Notes under the pieces: generated by a model | Database searches by the model: none | What the model was told of the DNA's origin: nothing | What the model saw: only the letters and a program-made list of their open reading frames with translations | DNA from: Desulfamplus sp. | GTDB lineage: Bacteria > Desulfobacterota > Desulfobacteria > Desulfobacterales > Desulfobacteraceae | Assembly (NCBI GenBank): GCA_015232455.1 | Contig: JADFZQ010000010.1 | Location: 1 to 64,000 of the forward strand | Length of the DNA stretch: 64,000 nucleotides | Direction: 5' to 3' | Part shown: positions 8,572 through 18,242 of the stretch, one piece after another | Layout of the letters: each line of letters opens with the position of its first letter | Numbering within the stretch: the stretch's first letter is position 1 | Translations under genes and position numbers: made by a program

Positions 8572-9234
8572 CTAAAAAGATATTTTAGTAAGCATCTGAG
8601 CAATTGTCTGTTTATTTCTTACATTTTTTCCAACAACTGTGGTTAAATACTCTTTCTCGATTGCTGCCATCTCTGAATAAAATGGGGTTCTGTCAAATTT
8701 AATATACCCTTTTGCACTAAACAATTCTGAACCAGCATTACAACCCGAACTTAAAACAGGGTTTGCATCAGAAATTAGAATAGGATTTATATCAGATAGA
8801 GGTTTTGTATTTGAGTTAGAAGAGTAAGAGGCAGGTTTTACAAGCTCATGCGGAATGCCGTGAAGTCGACAAATCATGGGTCTGTATTTGTAGAGAATGC
8901 ACTTTCCATCTTGATTCAGAGGACACATTATTCTGATGCTCTCTTGTTTTTTTGCTGCAATATCTCTTTTGGTGCAGACCTTTTTTGCCCTTTTTGTAGC
9001 TAAAATGATTTGAGGTGTTGGTAGTTGGTTAAATCCTTTTAGAAGATATTTTTTTTCAATAAGGGTGTGGTGATAAAACTCAGATTCGCAACAATTTTCA
9101 TCACACCCATTGCAGATAAAACCATATAATGAAGCTATTTTTTCCCAAGCACTATCCATCTCACAATAGAGATTTTCTAACCGTTCAAATATTTTTTTTT
9201 CACTCTCTTTCATTAATATACTTTCAACGACCAT
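8572..9234 (-). CDS. YkgJ-type cysteine-cluster protein
   Basis: A 220-residue protein with the cysteine pattern of the YkgJ family (zinc- or iron-chelating, PF03692): ICNGCDENCCESEFY near residue 40-55, CPLNQDGKCILYKYRPMICRLHGIP near 104-128, and a further Cys in SSGCNAG. The biochemical role of this family is not established; some members are linked to metal-dependent protein modification. Between the core and the C-terminus lies a Ser/Asn-rich insert (about residues 135-165) with two SD(I/A)NP(I/V)L copies. The ATG at 9234 has no clear ribosome site. The Met codon eight residues in (start at 9213) has GAAAG upstream and may be the true start. Confidence 0.75.
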   Translation of the reverse strand: MVVESILMKESEKKIFERLENLYCEMDSAWEKIASLYGFICNGCDENCCESEFYHHTLIEKKYLLKGFNQLPTPQIILATKRAKKVCTKRDIAAKKQESIRIMCPLNQDGKCILYKYRPMICRLHGIPHELVKPASYSSNSNTKPLSDINPILISDANPVLSSGCNAGSELFSAKGYIKFDRTPFYSEMAAIEKEYLTTVVGKNVRNKQTIAQMLTKISF

Positions 9235-9300
9235 AAATTGCGTTATTATTAAATTTTTCAGCCGTAGGCTATAAAATTTGCAAATCCTCTTAAGAGGATT

Positions 9301-9495
9301 TTAATAAGTTAGCCCATAAGCTAATAAACTATTTTTTACTACTTTGGGTTTACGTGAGGTTACTTGATTATTCTGCATGTAGTCAGCCCAATAACGCCTT
9401 AATATCGCTGCTATACTTACCCCGCTTTCTGCTATGTCAGCATTATTGAAGGGTAAATGTCTTGATAAAATTGGATTATCTTTTATAGTAAGCAT
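9301..9495 (-). CDS. Small unrecognised ORF, possibly a gene remnant
   Basis: A 64-residue frame with no recognised motif, containing IAAILRRYWADYMQNN. It begins near the 3' side of an AT-rich spacer and has no obvious ribosome site. Its composition (W, Y, R content) is more protein-like than random, so it may be a fragment of a decayed gene in this mobile-element-rich zone. Between it and 9749 there is no convincing gene, only a GC-richer block at about 9590-9725. Confidence 0.25.
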   Translation of the reverse strand: MLTIKDNPILSRHLPFNNADIAESGVSIAAILRRYWADYMQNNQVTSRKPKVVKNSLLAYGLTY

Positions 9496-9749
9496 AATAG
9501 CTTGATATTATAACAGTTTTTTCTGAATTGGTGCTATTGTTAAAAAACTACTGCAACACAAAATCTACGCTCCTGCCGATAGGCTTAATATAACGCGGCC
9601 TTACCTGCTTTTGCACGGGGTGCGAATCAGCTTATAGACTATAATCGCCTTTTGGATGCGGGTAATTCAATTTTACCGGCTGAATCCCCAAAAATCAGGT
9701 GCAGACCGATGTTGGGCTACGTTTTTTAAGATAAAACTTTGCACTAAGT

Positions 9750-9944
9750 TCAATATGCAGAAGCCTTCTGCTTGAACAAGTCAATTTCTTCGGGTTGTAT
9801 AACTTCATCCGCATCCGATACTGGTTTCACATTAATCTTCGAAGTGTTCAGTGCTTTTTTAAGGTCGCGGCTTGCTATCCATCCGTTTTCCCATAAACCA
9901 AGAGATTCGGCAGTGGGCTTAAACTGTTCTACAATGTTTTTCAA
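9750..9944 (-). CDS. Small unrecognised ORF downstream of the transposase
   Basis: A 64-residue frame starting 38 bases after the transposase stop on the same strand. It is hydrophilic, with LGLWENGWIASRDLKKALN followed by an acidic tail, and has no motif I can assign. It could be a passenger gene, a 3' fragment of an older gene, or a chance frame. Confidence 0.3.
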   Translation of the reverse strand: MKNIVEQFKPTAESLGLWENGWIASRDLKKALNTSKINVKPVSDADEVIQPEEIDLFKQKASAY

Positions 9945-9982
9945 ATAGATTCTTTGTGTTCCATTTGTTGATTCTTAAATCC

Positions 9983-10996
9983 TTAAGCGGCTTTTTGCAT
10001 AGTTAAGATAGTTTCAAGAGTAAGTGGTTTTGAAATAATACCAATTGCAACAGATAGAACTTTTCCAGTCGTCCAATGAGGTCTAACAAAATTGTGTATA
10101 ATCTGATGAACATCTAAAGTGCGTTGTAAATCTTCTTTTGTCTTGGCGTATGTATTTGTCTTTCTTCTAAATGTGCTGTTTCTCCTTCGAATTGCGGCAT
10201 TTTGGGCTTCAACATGATTTGCGTGAATTTCGCTGTCTGGCAGATTCTGCTCTGTATCAGGATGTTCCCGCTGAGGAGCTTGGTATTTAGGGCGTTTTCT
10301 ACCTCTTTTATGATTTTGATTTCCTTTGTTTTTGATACGTACCTTCACTCCTTTAGGGAGAGTGCGTGAAGGCCGTCCTACCTTACCCGTTCGTAATTCT
10401 GTAGAACACAGTTCAAAAAGCGTATTTCCATAACGTCTCTCTCCATCTGATAAAAAAGTTATATCACCTGTCTTATCAACATATTTACAAACCGTCTTCA
10501 TAACATTATTGAATAAGGACGAATCTTTCTTGCCACATTTTTGCTCTACAATAAAACGGCTGGCTCTATCCATTATCACGCCTGTCCAACCTTCAGATTC
10601 CATTGGCTCTTTCCGTTTCCCTACAACCGTGTATAGCTCATCTGATTCAAAAATCAGTGATACAAATTGATGGCAAAACCCGTATAACATCAATGTCTCT
10701 TTCTGGTTGGCAAACAGCTTTTCCCACTCTGCAATGGTACACTTATTTGACCTCAATACCCTACCTGTTGCTCGTAAACCCAAACCTTCACTTCTAAGCT
10801 TCAATGAGGACGCAATCTTGCTTATTGGCGATTTGAGCTTCTCCATCGGCGTGTTGCTTGTCTCTGAAAAACAGTTACTGCAATCCTTGCAGATTAACAG
10901 CTGTCTTGCACCATTATGAATTGTCTGATATTGTTTCAATATCGATGTTGTGGGGGAACCAAACTTGGGGCATTTAATCTCTGATAGTTTTTCCAT
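9983..10996 (-). CDS. IS1-like DDE transposase with N-terminal zinc ribbon
   Basis: A 337-residue intact transposase. The N-terminus has a degenerate zinc ribbon (Cys9 and CKDC at 36-39; the first CxxC has become CPKF). A helix-turn-helix region (about 55-95) follows, then a DDE core: FESDELYTVVG with Asp119, ITFLSDGERRYG with Asp184, and HANHVEAQNAAIRRR with Glu263. The E block with HVE(A/S)xN followed by RRRNSTFRRKTNTYAK is characteristic of IS1-related DDE enzymes of bacteria and archaea. The element's terminal repeats could not be identified, so its limits are unknown. Loss of one zinc-ribbon cysteine is odd, but the catalytic triad is complete. Confidence 0.8.
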   Translation of the reverse strand: MEKLSEIKCPKFGSPTTSILKQYQTIHNGARQLLICKDCSNCFSETSNTPMEKLKSPISKIASSLKLRSEGLGLRATGRVLRSNKCTIAEWEKLFANQKETLMLYGFCHQFVSLIFESDELYTVVGKRKEPMESEGWTGVIMDRASRFIVEQKCGKKDSSLFNNVMKTVCKYVDKTGDITFLSDGERRYGNTLFELCSTELRTGKVGRPSRTLPKGVKVRIKNKGNQNHKRGRKRPKYQAPQREHPDTEQNLPDSEIHANHVEAQNAAIRRRNSTFRRKTNTYAKTKEDLQRTLDVHQIIHNFVRPHWTTGKVLSVAIGIISKPLTLETILTMQKAA

Positions 10997-11085
10997 AATT
11001 ACAAATTAAAACACAAAATTTTTATCATTAAAAGAGATAATCTATGGTGTGAGCCCAGTGCCTGTTTCCTTTATTAGTTGGATTT

Positions 11086-11424
11086 TCAAATTCTTTGTAA
11101 AAAATCTTTGATTCCTTGTTTTTGTATTTCTGTGAAGTCTTCTTGGTATGCTTTGGCGTAAATAGCCATTAAATAAAGAGTTTTATCTTGAGTGATAACT
11201 ATATAGACAAGCCTGAAACCACCACGTTTACCTTTTTGTTGGTCGATTGAGCCAATACGGACTTTATAAACTACTCCTGGATAATCTTGCAGCCGATCTC
11301 CTTGAAAATCACCTTGTTCAAGGGAATCAAGTAAACCTGCATAGTCTTGTTTGATGTGAGGATATTTCTTAGCAAGATATTTCAGTTCTTTGCTAAAGCT
11401 GCTGGATGGGATTATGTTATACAT
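11086..11424 (-). CDS. RelE/ParE-superfamily toxin
   Basis: A 112-residue small basic protein. SSFSKELKYLAKKYP at the N-terminus, GVVYKVRIGSIDQQKGKRGGFRLVYIV in the middle and LYLMAIYAKAYQEDFT at the end match the RelE/ParE fold: two helices followed by a beta-sheet with Arg/Lys and an aromatic near the end. Such toxins usually cut mRNA on the ribosome. The start lies one base after the stop of the upstream gene, the usual antitoxin-first operon layout. The exact subfamily and target are not known. Confidence 0.8.
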   Translation of the reverse strand: MYNIIPSSSFSKELKYLAKKYPHIKQDYAGLLDSLEQGDFQGDRLQDYPGVVYKVRIGSIDQQKGKRGGFRLVYIVITQDKTLYLMAIYAKAYQEDFTEIQKQGIKDFLQRI

Positions 11425-11425
11425 T

Positions 11426-11677
11426 TTATAGACTGTTTAGCAAATCTCTTGCGTTAGGCATTTTAATTCCTTTTTCCTTGTTTTCTGCAATTTCTTTTAA
11501 ACCTTCAAGGATCACATCTCCCAAGTTTTCAATTTCAAATTCACCGAGCTTTTTTTTTCCTCTTGGTTCTTCAACTTCAATTGTTATTTTCAAAAGTTGT
11601 TCGGGTTTGACATTGAATTTTTTTTGCAGAAACGAAGGGAGTTCTGCTGCTTGTATATGTTCTATTGTAGTTTGCAT
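11426..11677 (-). CDS. Antitoxin partner of the RelE-type toxin
   Basis: Taking the ATG at 11677 gives 83 residues beginning MQTTIEHIQAAELPS. This start has a GAGGT box 8 bases upstream. A longer frame reaching 11755 has no ribosome site and adds hydrophobic residues atypical of antitoxins. The protein has an N-terminal region that could bind DNA and a charged helical C-terminus (VILEGLKEIAENKEKG) suited to wrapping the toxin. It directly precedes the toxin with one base between them. Function is inferred from operon structure and size. Confidence 0.72.
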   Translation of the reverse strand: MQTTIEHIQAAELPSFLQKKFNVKPEQLLKITIEVEEPRGKKKLGEFEIENLGDVILEGLKEIAENKEKGIKMPNARDLLNSL

Positions 11678-11800
11678 ATGTATTACCTCACTAATGTTTT
11701 TATAGTCATAAAATAATAACGTAAATACTATAGTGTTTTTTGCTGAACAAATCAAAGAAAGACTTGATCGCTCTCTTTGTAATTTGTAATGATAACTTTT

Positions 11801-12394
11801 TCAAAGCTCATTTGCATAAACACTTTTAATCTCTTCCGGTTGGATACAAAGATAATCAAGAGTCTGTTTCTGACTGGTGTGATTGAAGCAGACCATTAGT
11901 TCTGGTATTCCCACGTTGAAAGTAACTCTCTGATGATAGCCCCAAGTTTTGCGTAAACTGTGGCTTGCATAGTTTACTTTGAGGTTCACCATTTTACACC
12001 AGCTTTTAACAAGATTGCTTGCACTGGGGACGGTCAATGGTGTGCCTCCTTTTCTCTGGCTCTGAAAAAGAAAATCTTCATCTGCAAACTTATCTGATTT
12101 GAGCAGGTCTTGAATTGCTTTAACACAAGCACCATTCAAATTTATCCTTCTTTGTTTTCCTGTTTTTTTCTCTTTCAGGGTCAATTCTTCTCCTGCATTT
12201 AGGTTCTGGACATCTTTTACTTTGAGTTTGAGGAGATGAGATGCTCTAAGGTTGGTGTTGATACCTAAAACAAACAAGCATAGGTTACGAGGAGAGTCTT
12301 TTAAGAGCTTTTTGATATTTTTAATATCTTTGGAGTATCGGATTGGTTCGACAGTGGTTTGACTTCCTTTTTGGGGACGGTTTGGATTCTTCAT
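11801..12394 (-). CDS. Tyrosine recombinase, catalytic domain only
   Basis: A 197-residue phage-integrase-fold protein with the full catalytic set: Arg50 in NTNLRASHLLKLK, Lys near 77-80, His145 and Arg148 in HSLRKTWG, His172 in FNHTSQKQ and Tyr181 in TLDYLCI. There is no SAM-like N-terminal core-binding domain, so it is a minimal recombinase, as seen in some integron-like or mobile-island enzymes. It is divergent from, and slightly overlaps, a second broken recombinase. A tRNA-Glu gene lies 1.1 kb away. Confidence 0.85.
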   Translation of the reverse strand: MKNPNRPQKGSQTTVEPIRYSKDIKNIKKLLKDSPRNLCLFVLGINTNLRASHLLKLKVKDVQNLNAGEELTLKEKKTGKQRRINLNGACVKAIQDLLKSDKFADEDFLFQSQRKGGTPLTVPSASNLVKSWCKMVNLKVNYASHSLRKTWGYHQRVTFNVGIPELMVCFNHTSQKQTLDYLCIQPEEIKSVYANEL

Positions 12395-12408
12395 TATTTG
12401 GGCTAAAC

Positions 12409-13378
12409 TCCTTAATAGACTGGGAAAGCAAGATACGAAACTCTCAAGAAGAGTGGGAAGAAAAGACCGCTACAACCTGCCTGCTTGATTGGGCTGAGGC
12501 TTATCTTGACTACAGTAAAGAACGGTATGTAGAGAAAACTTTTAAGGAGAAAAAATCAGCATTCAAGGTGTTTTTCAAATATGTAAAGCCTGAATTGGAT
12601 GTAGCAGATTTAACTCCGGGTATGGTTCAATCTTTTTTGATGCAGCAGAAAAAGGAGCGGATATGCTTCCAATAAAGGTAGGAAGAATCTGCTGGCAGGA
12701 TGGAACTGGGGGGCAATTTATATGACCCCAACCCTGCCTAAAGAAAATCCTTTTGATATTCCAAAGATGCCGGAAGAGAGGACTCCACGCTATGTGCCGC
12801 CAGAAGAAGATTTTAGAAAAGTTTATGCAGTGGCTGAAGGACAGGACAGGATTCTACTGCTTACACTTATTCATCTGGCTTGCAGAAGGGGTGAAGTATT
12901 CAGGTTAAAGTGGGATGATGTAAACTTTAAAGACGAACGTATTAGATTGTGGACAAGAAAAAGGGAGAACGGTACATATGAGTATGAGTGGCTTCCGATG
13001 ACTAAGGAACTCCGCAATGGACTAATCTGGTGGAAAGAGAACTGTCCCATACAAACTGATTACGTCTTTGTTTGTATTGAGAATAAACATTTTTGTGCTG
13101 AATATTATGGAAAACCTTTTGCAGAAAGGAGACATTTCATGAGAAGGCTGTGTGAGAAAGCGGGCGTAAAGCCTTTCGGGTTTCATGCCATCAGACACCT
13201 ATCAGCTTCAATCCTGTATGCGTTGGGGGACTCTGTCTCTATAATCCAAACAGTCCTGAGACATAAAAGCCCAACAACTACTGAAAGGTATCTGAAGAGT
13301 CTTGGTCTTGAAAATGTGAGGGAGGCTCTTGAAAAACTTTCTTTTGGCAGCACAGAAAGTTTAGCTCTTCCTGAGTAA
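12409..13378 (+). pseudogene. Second tyrosine recombinase, frameshifted and 5'-truncated
   Basis: The first frame (to 12675) encodes a SAM-like core-binding domain: LLDWAEAYLDYSKERYVEKTFKEKKSAFKVFFKYV, here split as LDWAEAYLDYSKERYVEK and TFKEKKSAFKVFFKYV. After a shift near 12661 the reading continues as NKGRKNLLAGWNWGAIY into a catalytic domain with ACRRGEVFRLKWDDV, FHAIRHLSASIL and LRHKSPTTTERYLKSL, so the R-HxxR-H-Y residues survive. The expected N-terminal DNA-binding segment is missing; that region is antisense to the neighbouring recombinase. A free-standing frame at 12722-13378 could still yield a 218-residue catalytic domain, but the gene as a whole is broken. Confidence 0.82.
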
Positions 13379-13408
13379 ATATCTCTAAAGGTAAGCTGTT
13401 AGTAAATT

Positions 13409-13452
13409 AAAAAAGCCGTCCAAGCAGCCGTCAGCTCCTTGAATGGCTTTTT
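13409..13452. terminator. Probable bidirectional terminator
   Basis: AAAAAAGCCGTCCAAG (13409-13424) pairs with CTTGAATGGCTTTTT (13438-13452) over about 15 bp with G-U and one mismatch, ending in runs of T on both strands. It separates the broken recombinase from the oppositely transcribed tRNA genes. Confidence 0.65.
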
Positions 13453-13479
13453 AATATTCATGTAACTTATTGAAGTTAT

Positions 13480-13557
13480 TGGCGTCCCCAAGGGGATTCG
13501 AACCCCTGTCGCCGGCGTGAAAGGCCGGTGTCCTGGGCCGGGCTAGACGATGGGGAC
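13480..13557 (-). tRNA. tRNA-Glu (TTC)
   Basis: A 78-nt cloverleaf on the minus strand. The acceptor stem GTCCCC pairs with GGGGAC, the anticodon stem is CACCGGCC/GCCGGCG-like with loop CTTTCAC (anticodon TTC), the T-arm contains GGTTCGAAT, and CCA is encoded. The 3' end faces the recombinase cluster, the usual orientation for integration targets. Confidence 0.95.
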
Positions 13558-13567
13558 GCAATATGTC

Positions 13568-13643
13568 TGGTGGGTCGTACTGGACTCGAACCAGTGACTC
13601 TCTGCTTAAAAGGCAGATACTCTACCGTCTGAGTTAACGACCC
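13568..13643 (-). tRNA. tRNA-Lys (TTT)
   Basis: A 76-nt cloverleaf with acceptor GGGTCGT/ACGACCC, anticodon stem CTGCC/GGCAG-type around the loop CTTTTAA (anticodon TTT), T-loop GGTTCGAGT and encoded CCA. It lies 10 bases upstream of tRNA-Glu on the same strand, so the two are probably cotranscribed. Confidence 0.95.
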
Positions 13644-13738
13644 AAAATCAAAACGGAGTAAGACTACACAATTAGCCTCTTGATGTCAACTCTTTTTTTA
13701 TTTTTCCATTTTTTTCTACTTTATTCAGATTTTAGATT

Positions 13739-14911
13739 TTATGGGCATACAGATTCTGCAAATTCAAATTTACCATCGTTGTTTACTTTTACAACAACAG
13801 CACATTTGATTGGGTCTCCTTGTTCATCAAATTTCATATTACCTGTAATGCCTTTAACCTCTTTGATTGCAGCAATACCATCTCTTACTGCTTGGCGATC
13901 TTTTCTTATATTACCTGTAAGTTTGCCAGCATTTTGAATACCTGAAAGCACTACATTGATTGCGTCCCAAGTAAGAGCTGCAACATCGTCTGGTTGGTAA
14001 TTATAAAGTTTTTGGTATTTATCAATAAACTCTTTCGTTGCACCTTTGGCACCTACAGCCGCATAGTGAGTAGTAAAGTAATGACCTTTGCAGTCATCTC
14101 CGCAAAGGGTCATAAGCTCTGCACTGCCCCAAGCATCAGCACCCATAAATGGACCTTTCCAACCTAAATCATGTGCCTGTTTTACAATCAAAGCAACTTC
14201 ATTGTAGTTATTAGGAAGAAATATAAAATCTGGTTTGGCAGCAATAATCTTTGTAAGCTGAGCACTAAAATCTTGATCCTTATCTCCATAGCTTTCAAAA
14301 GCAACTATAGCACCACTACCCTTTTTCTTGTTAAAGTCAGCTTGGAAAATTTCAGCAAGGTTTTTGCTGTAATCGTTTGCAAGAGCATAGAGAACAGCGG
14401 CTTTGTTTGCATTAAACGTTTTAACGGCAAAATCAACAGCTATAGGACCTTGAAATGGATCAATAAACGCTGCACGAAATACCCAAGGACGATCTTTAGT
14501 TGTATCAGGGTTTGTTGACCAAGGGGAGATCATTGGGGTTCTGTTATCATTTGCAACTTGACCCGCTGGTATTGCCTGTTTACTTGAATTAGGTCCTACC
14601 ATTGCAAGAACCTGATCTTTTTCAATAAGCTTTAAAGCTACAGCCACAGCAGATTCAGCTTTGGTCTCATTGTCTTCATAAATAAACTCAAGTTTATATT
14701 TTTTTCCACCAACATCAAGCCCGCCTTTTTCATTAATCTCATTCATAAGCATCTGACCTGCGAATTTAGATGCTTCACCAACTTTTGGGGTATCACCAGT
14801 TAAAGAGATATTAAAACCAATTTTTATTGTATCTTCTGCTGCAAATGACATTGGAACAGAAATCAAAATCATAGTTACACAAATAATTAATGAGCAGTAA
14901 ATTTTTTTCAC
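13739..14911 (-). CDS. Branched-chain amino acid-type ABC transporter periplasmic binding protein
   Basis: A 390-residue protein with a signal peptide (MKKIYCSLIICVTMILISV..., cleavage after SFA) and a type I periplasmic binding fold (Peripla_BP_6, LivK-like). The N-terminal IKIGFNISLTGDTPKVG, the GPNSSKQAIPAGQVANDN loop and FRAAFIDPFQG are typical of amino-acid or amide receptors. The start is GTG at 14911 with AGGAG seven bases upstream. No permease or ATPase genes are nearby, so it must work with a transporter encoded elsewhere or act as a sensor input. Ligand identity is not predictable. Confidence 0.9.
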   Translation of the reverse strand: MKKIYCSLIICVTMILISVPMSFAAEDTIKIGFNISLTGDTPKVGEASKFAGQMLMNEINEKGGLDVGGKKYKLEFIYEDNETKAESAVAVALKLIEKDQVLAMVGPNSSKQAIPAGQVANDNRTPMISPWSTNPDTTKDRPWVFRAAFIDPFQGPIAVDFAVKTFNANKAAVLYALANDYSKNLAEIFQADFNKKKGSGAIVAFESYGDKDQDFSAQLTKIIAAKPDFIFLPNNYNEVALIVKQAHDLGWKGPFMGADAWGSAELMTLCGDDCKGHYFTTHYAAVGAKGATKEFIDKYQKLYNYQPDDVAALTWDAINVVLSGIQNAGKLTGNIRKDRQAVRDGIAAIKEVKGITGNMKFDEQGDPIKCAVVVKVNNDGKFEFAESVCP

Positions 14912-15000
14912 AAAGAGTCTCCTTTTTATAAGCCATTATTAATAACTTTTTAAAAATTACCAAACCTATTTAACAGATTTTAAATATTATAATGATTGAG

Positions 15001-15603
15001 TTATTTGCCAAGCATACCTTTACGAAGTTCAGCATCACCAGTAAAGGTTGCGTCTTCAAGTAGCCATATAGAAAAAAGTGCTTTCTTGAAATCAATACCA
15101 TCAATTTTAGTGGCAACTTTATCATTATAAATGACTGACGTGCCTTCACCCGGGATATAGACATACTTCCAAATATCTTGCTTTTCTGCCTTTACAAGGC
15201 TCTTAAGAAAAATGTCAATATTGGCTTTTTGTGCATTATAGTTTGCACCAGCACCATATTTGAAACCATCTGAAAAGACGTCAGTAGTTTTATCTATTGG
15301 TCCTTGTCTCTTCCAAGTCATAGTTATAGCCATTGGCTCATCAGTCTCAATAATCTTTTTGGAATCAGTAGTTTTTGACTTAAGATATAAAGAGCCTTCA
15401 TACACTTTGAACCCAAATTTTTTACGAGTACCTGTACCATTAAGGACAAGCTCACCTTTACCACCATCAAGAGTTAGTTTTTCAGGAATTTTAACATCAT
15501 CTGCTGCTTGAGCAGAAGGTATTGAGACAACAATCATAAAGATCATTGCCATTACCAATACTTTTGGATCAAGACTTTTTTTTACCAAAACTTTTCTAAA
15601 CAT
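15001..15603 (-). CDS. Secreted chalcone-isomerase-like domain protein
   Basis: A 200-residue protein with an N-terminal signal peptide (VMAMIFMIVVSIPSAQA, cleaved before ADD). The mature part has the bacterial chalcone isomerase-like fold: LVLNGTGTRKKFGFKVYEGSLYLK, AITMTWKR, then SDGFKYGAGANY and IWLLEDATFTGDAELRKGMLG. Bacterial members (PF16036) are found in the periplasm and have no proven chalcone isomerase activity; fatty-acid binding has been suggested for relatives. It lies 89 bases upstream of the binding-protein gene in the same direction. The link between the two is unknown. Confidence 0.82.
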   Translation of the reverse strand: MFRKVLVKKSLDPKVLVMAMIFMIVVSIPSAQAADDVKIPEKLTLDGGKGELVLNGTGTRKKFGFKVYEGSLYLKSKTTDSKKIIETDEPMAITMTWKRQGPIDKTTDVFSDGFKYGAGANYNAQKANIDIFLKSLVKAEKQDIWKYVYIPGEGTSVIYNDKVATKIDGIDFKKALFSIWLLEDATFTGDAELRKGMLGK

Positions 15604-15695
15604 GTTGACTCCTTTTAAATTTCAATTAATACATTATTAACTTAAAAAGTCTGAAAAATATTCAGACAACCTTTTTTGTTTAATTAAATATTTTT

Positions 15696-17951
15696 TTACA
15701 CCCTAAACTTCTCCATCATTATTTTAAGAGTCTCTGCAAGTTTAGAAAGAGATTCAGCTTTACCGTTTAGGTTACAGCTATTTTCTGATATTTGAGAAGC
15801 ATCTTGATTTACGCCGGCTATATCGCTTGAAATTTCCGACGCTACAGAAGAGCATTGAGCAACATTCTCCGCAATCTCCTGAATTCCTTGAGAACCTTGT
15901 GCAACATTACTACTTATCTCTTGAGTTGCTGTTGATTGATCTTCAATAGTTTGGGTAATAGCTGAAATAATATCATTGATTTCAGCTATTATTGAGGTAA
16001 TCTTTTCAATTCCTTGTATGGTATTCTCAGTTGTGCTTTGTACACTTGCAATTTGGCTACTTATAGCTTTTGTAGCAGCAGCAGTTTGGTTTGCAAGCTC
16101 TTTTATCTCATTTGCAACTACGGCAAAACCTTTGCCAGACTCACCAGCTCTCGCAGCTTCAATTGTGGCATTTAATGCAAGAAGATTGGTTTGACCTGAA
16201 ATATCTGCAATAGTTTCAGTAACTTTGCCAATATCACGGGCTGCATCTTCAAGTTTTTTAATATCAACTGAAGTGCTTTGAGCTTGAGACACAGCTTGAT
16301 TAGAAATCGTGCGAGCCTTATCAGTATTTTTAGCAATTTCAGTTATAGTTACAGTATTTTCTTCAGTTGCTGCTGCTACAGTATTAAGGTTTGCTGAAGT
16401 CTCTTCAATAGCCGCTGCAATAGATGTTAAGTTTGAACTCATCTCTTCAGTAGCTGTTGCTACAGCGTTAAATTTTAATGCAGTATTATTTGCTCGTTGA
16501 GACATATCTAAAGATATATCTTTAAGATATGTTGAAGATGAAGATAAAATATTAACATCGCTACTAATGTTTTTTACCATACCTCCAATATTGATTACAA
16601 TCTCGTTTAGAGCTGATGCTAAAATACCAATTTCATCTTTTTGGTTAATATCAAGTGTCCGTGTAAAATTACCATTAGACATCTGGCGTGAAAATTCAAC
16701 CGCTTTTTTGATAGGAATGGTAATCATTCTTGTTATAAAAAATGATAGACAAAATCCAAATAGTACAGCACCAAAGCCAATGCCCATAGCAATTCTTGAG
16801 CTGATCGCACCTTTTATCATTACATCTTTAGTTCTATCTGCTGCAATAGTTTTAGAGCTGTTATAAAGCTCGTCAATCAGAGGCTCAGTATTGTTGACAG
16901 CGTCACTCATTTTCTCGTAGAGTTTGGCAATTTTGTTATCCTCTAATATTAAATTATCAAATGCTTTTTTATATTCTGTTAAATAACGAAAAGAATTTTT
17001 TTTGTAATCATCGCTTATATTTGATTTTTCTATTGCTGTAAAAAGATTTGTAATAGCTTGGTGGGCTTTGGAAGCATAATCTTGCCCACCAAAAAGAAGA
17101 TAATCCTTTTCCCTGCTTCGTATTTCAAGCAGCAGAGGTTTTGCGTTTGGAAGATAAGTAATGCCAAATACTTCATCGATATCAGCAATTGCACTCTGCA
17201 TCTCCTTAAAATAAGGGCTGCCTGATTCAAAATCTTTTGCATTTTTGAGCTTTTCAAGGGCTTCGGCATAAGTTTTTAGAGTATCTTTCAATAAATCCTT
17301 TATCATATCCTCATTAGCTTTAGAACGCTCAATAACATCCTGATAATCTTTAAGGAGTTCCTCAAGTCTATTAATATATTCACCATCATCTTCTGACCAA
17401 TAGCGATTCTGTGTTTGAACAATTCTTAGCAACTGAACATAAAGATCCTCAACATCTATATATGCCAGCTCAAGAACAACACGATCCGCAGCTTTTGCAA
17501 ATGCTCCTCTCAAGCCAGAATTAACATCAAGTCCTCTATGTTCATAGGATTGGCTAAGCTCATTAAATGCTTTTGAGTATGTATCAATATATTTTGATAT
17601 ATCTTCCGCTTTCTTAGCTGTAGAGCTGTTTTGGGAGTTACGGGCTTTTGTTACGATATTCTGGGCATTTTGGGTAAGAAGTTTTATATTGCCTTCAAGT
17701 TCTTTGAGATATTTTTTATCAAGTGATGATAAAAAATTTTTTTCGTCAATACGACACTGTTTCATTAAAGTTTTAATATCTGCTGAATGGGCTGCAATAG
17801 CAACATTGACCTTCATAAGTTCTTGAAAATTATTGGAAGTTGATTGCACTGTAATATGGTAAATAGCCATTACACAGACAAACAAAAGGAGAACAATTCC
17901 AAAGCCACCTACCAATTTTGTGGCGGTTTTAAGGTTATAAAAAAGTTTCAT
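15696..17951 (-). CDS. Methyl-accepting chemotaxis protein with long helical sensor
   Basis: A 751-residue chemoreceptor. TM1 is at about residues 14-33, followed by a large periplasmic all-helical sensor (about 35-380) of the HBM type, with DEKNFL near 68 and a second REKDYLLF repeat near 283. TM2 is at about 383-404. A HAMP domain and a signalling domain follow, with the hairpin tip near 585-640 ([30 protein letters not shown]). It should feed the CheA/CheY pathway that drives the flagella encoded later in the window. HBM sensors often bind organic acids, but the ligand here is unknown. No pentapeptide for CheR docking is seen at the C-terminus. Confidence 0.93.
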   Translation of the reverse strand: MKLFYNLKTATKLVGGFGIVLLLFVCVMAIYHITVQSTSNNFQELMKVNVAIAAHSADIKTLMKQCRIDEKNFLSSLDKKYLKELEGNIKLLTQNAQNIVTKARNSQNSSTAKKAEDISKYIDTYSKAFNELSQSYEHRGLDVNSGLRGAFAKAADRVVLELAYIDVEDLYVQLLRIVQTQNRYWSEDDGEYINRLEELLKDYQDVIERSKANEDMIKDLLKDTLKTYAEALEKLKNAKDFESGSPYFKEMQSAIADIDEVFGITYLPNAKPLLLEIRSREKDYLLFGGQDYASKAHQAITNLFTAIEKSNISDDYKKNSFRYLTEYKKAFDNLILEDNKIAKLYEKMSDAVNNTEPLIDELYNSSKTIAADRTKDVMIKGAISSRIAMGIGFGAVLFGFCLSFFITRMITIPIKKAVEFSRQMSNGNFTRTLDINQKDEIGILASALNEIVINIGGMVKNISSDVNILSSSSTYLKDISLDMSQRANNTALKFNAVATATEEMSSNLTSIAAAIEETSANLNTVAAATEENTVTITEIAKNTDKARTISNQAVSQAQSTSVDIKKLEDAARDIGKVTETIADISGQTNLLALNATIEAARAGESGKGFAVVANEIKELANQTAAATKAISSQIASVQSTTENTIQGIEKITSIIAEINDIISAITQTIEDQSTATQEISSNVAQGSQGIQEIAENVAQCSSVASEISSDIAGVNQDASQISENSCNLNGKAESLSKLAETLKIMMEKFRV

Positions 17952-18242
17952 TTTAGCGGCTTACTCCTTTTATTCTATATTGGTTGTTTGTTTATTTTAG
18001 CATACTTTTTCTGTTCACTTTGCAAATCTGATTGTTTTATTATTAGAATCTGATGTTCTTAGTATAAGAATCTAATTAGTAGAATATGAGAAGGTGTTGA
18101 ACAACAAAAACCTTTGTGAGAAACACAGAACAAGATTCTGTCAGTAAAAAAACTTGTATGGTATAAGATATAGTAAAAGGGGCTGTCAAGAATAAAATTT
18201 TAAAATAACTATTTGTAATATATAGTAAAAATAGGTGATAAT

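Noticed and set aside
9722-9735. GTTGGGCT near 9725 resembles the 7-bp core of an integron attC site.
   Set aside because: No matching RYYYAAC partner at a suitable distance and no integron integrase nearby; a 7-bp match is expected by chance.
12343-12408. N-terminal extension of the broken recombinase reading from the ATG at 12343.
   Set aside because: It is antisense to the start of the oppositely oriented recombinase and does not resemble an integrase N-terminus.
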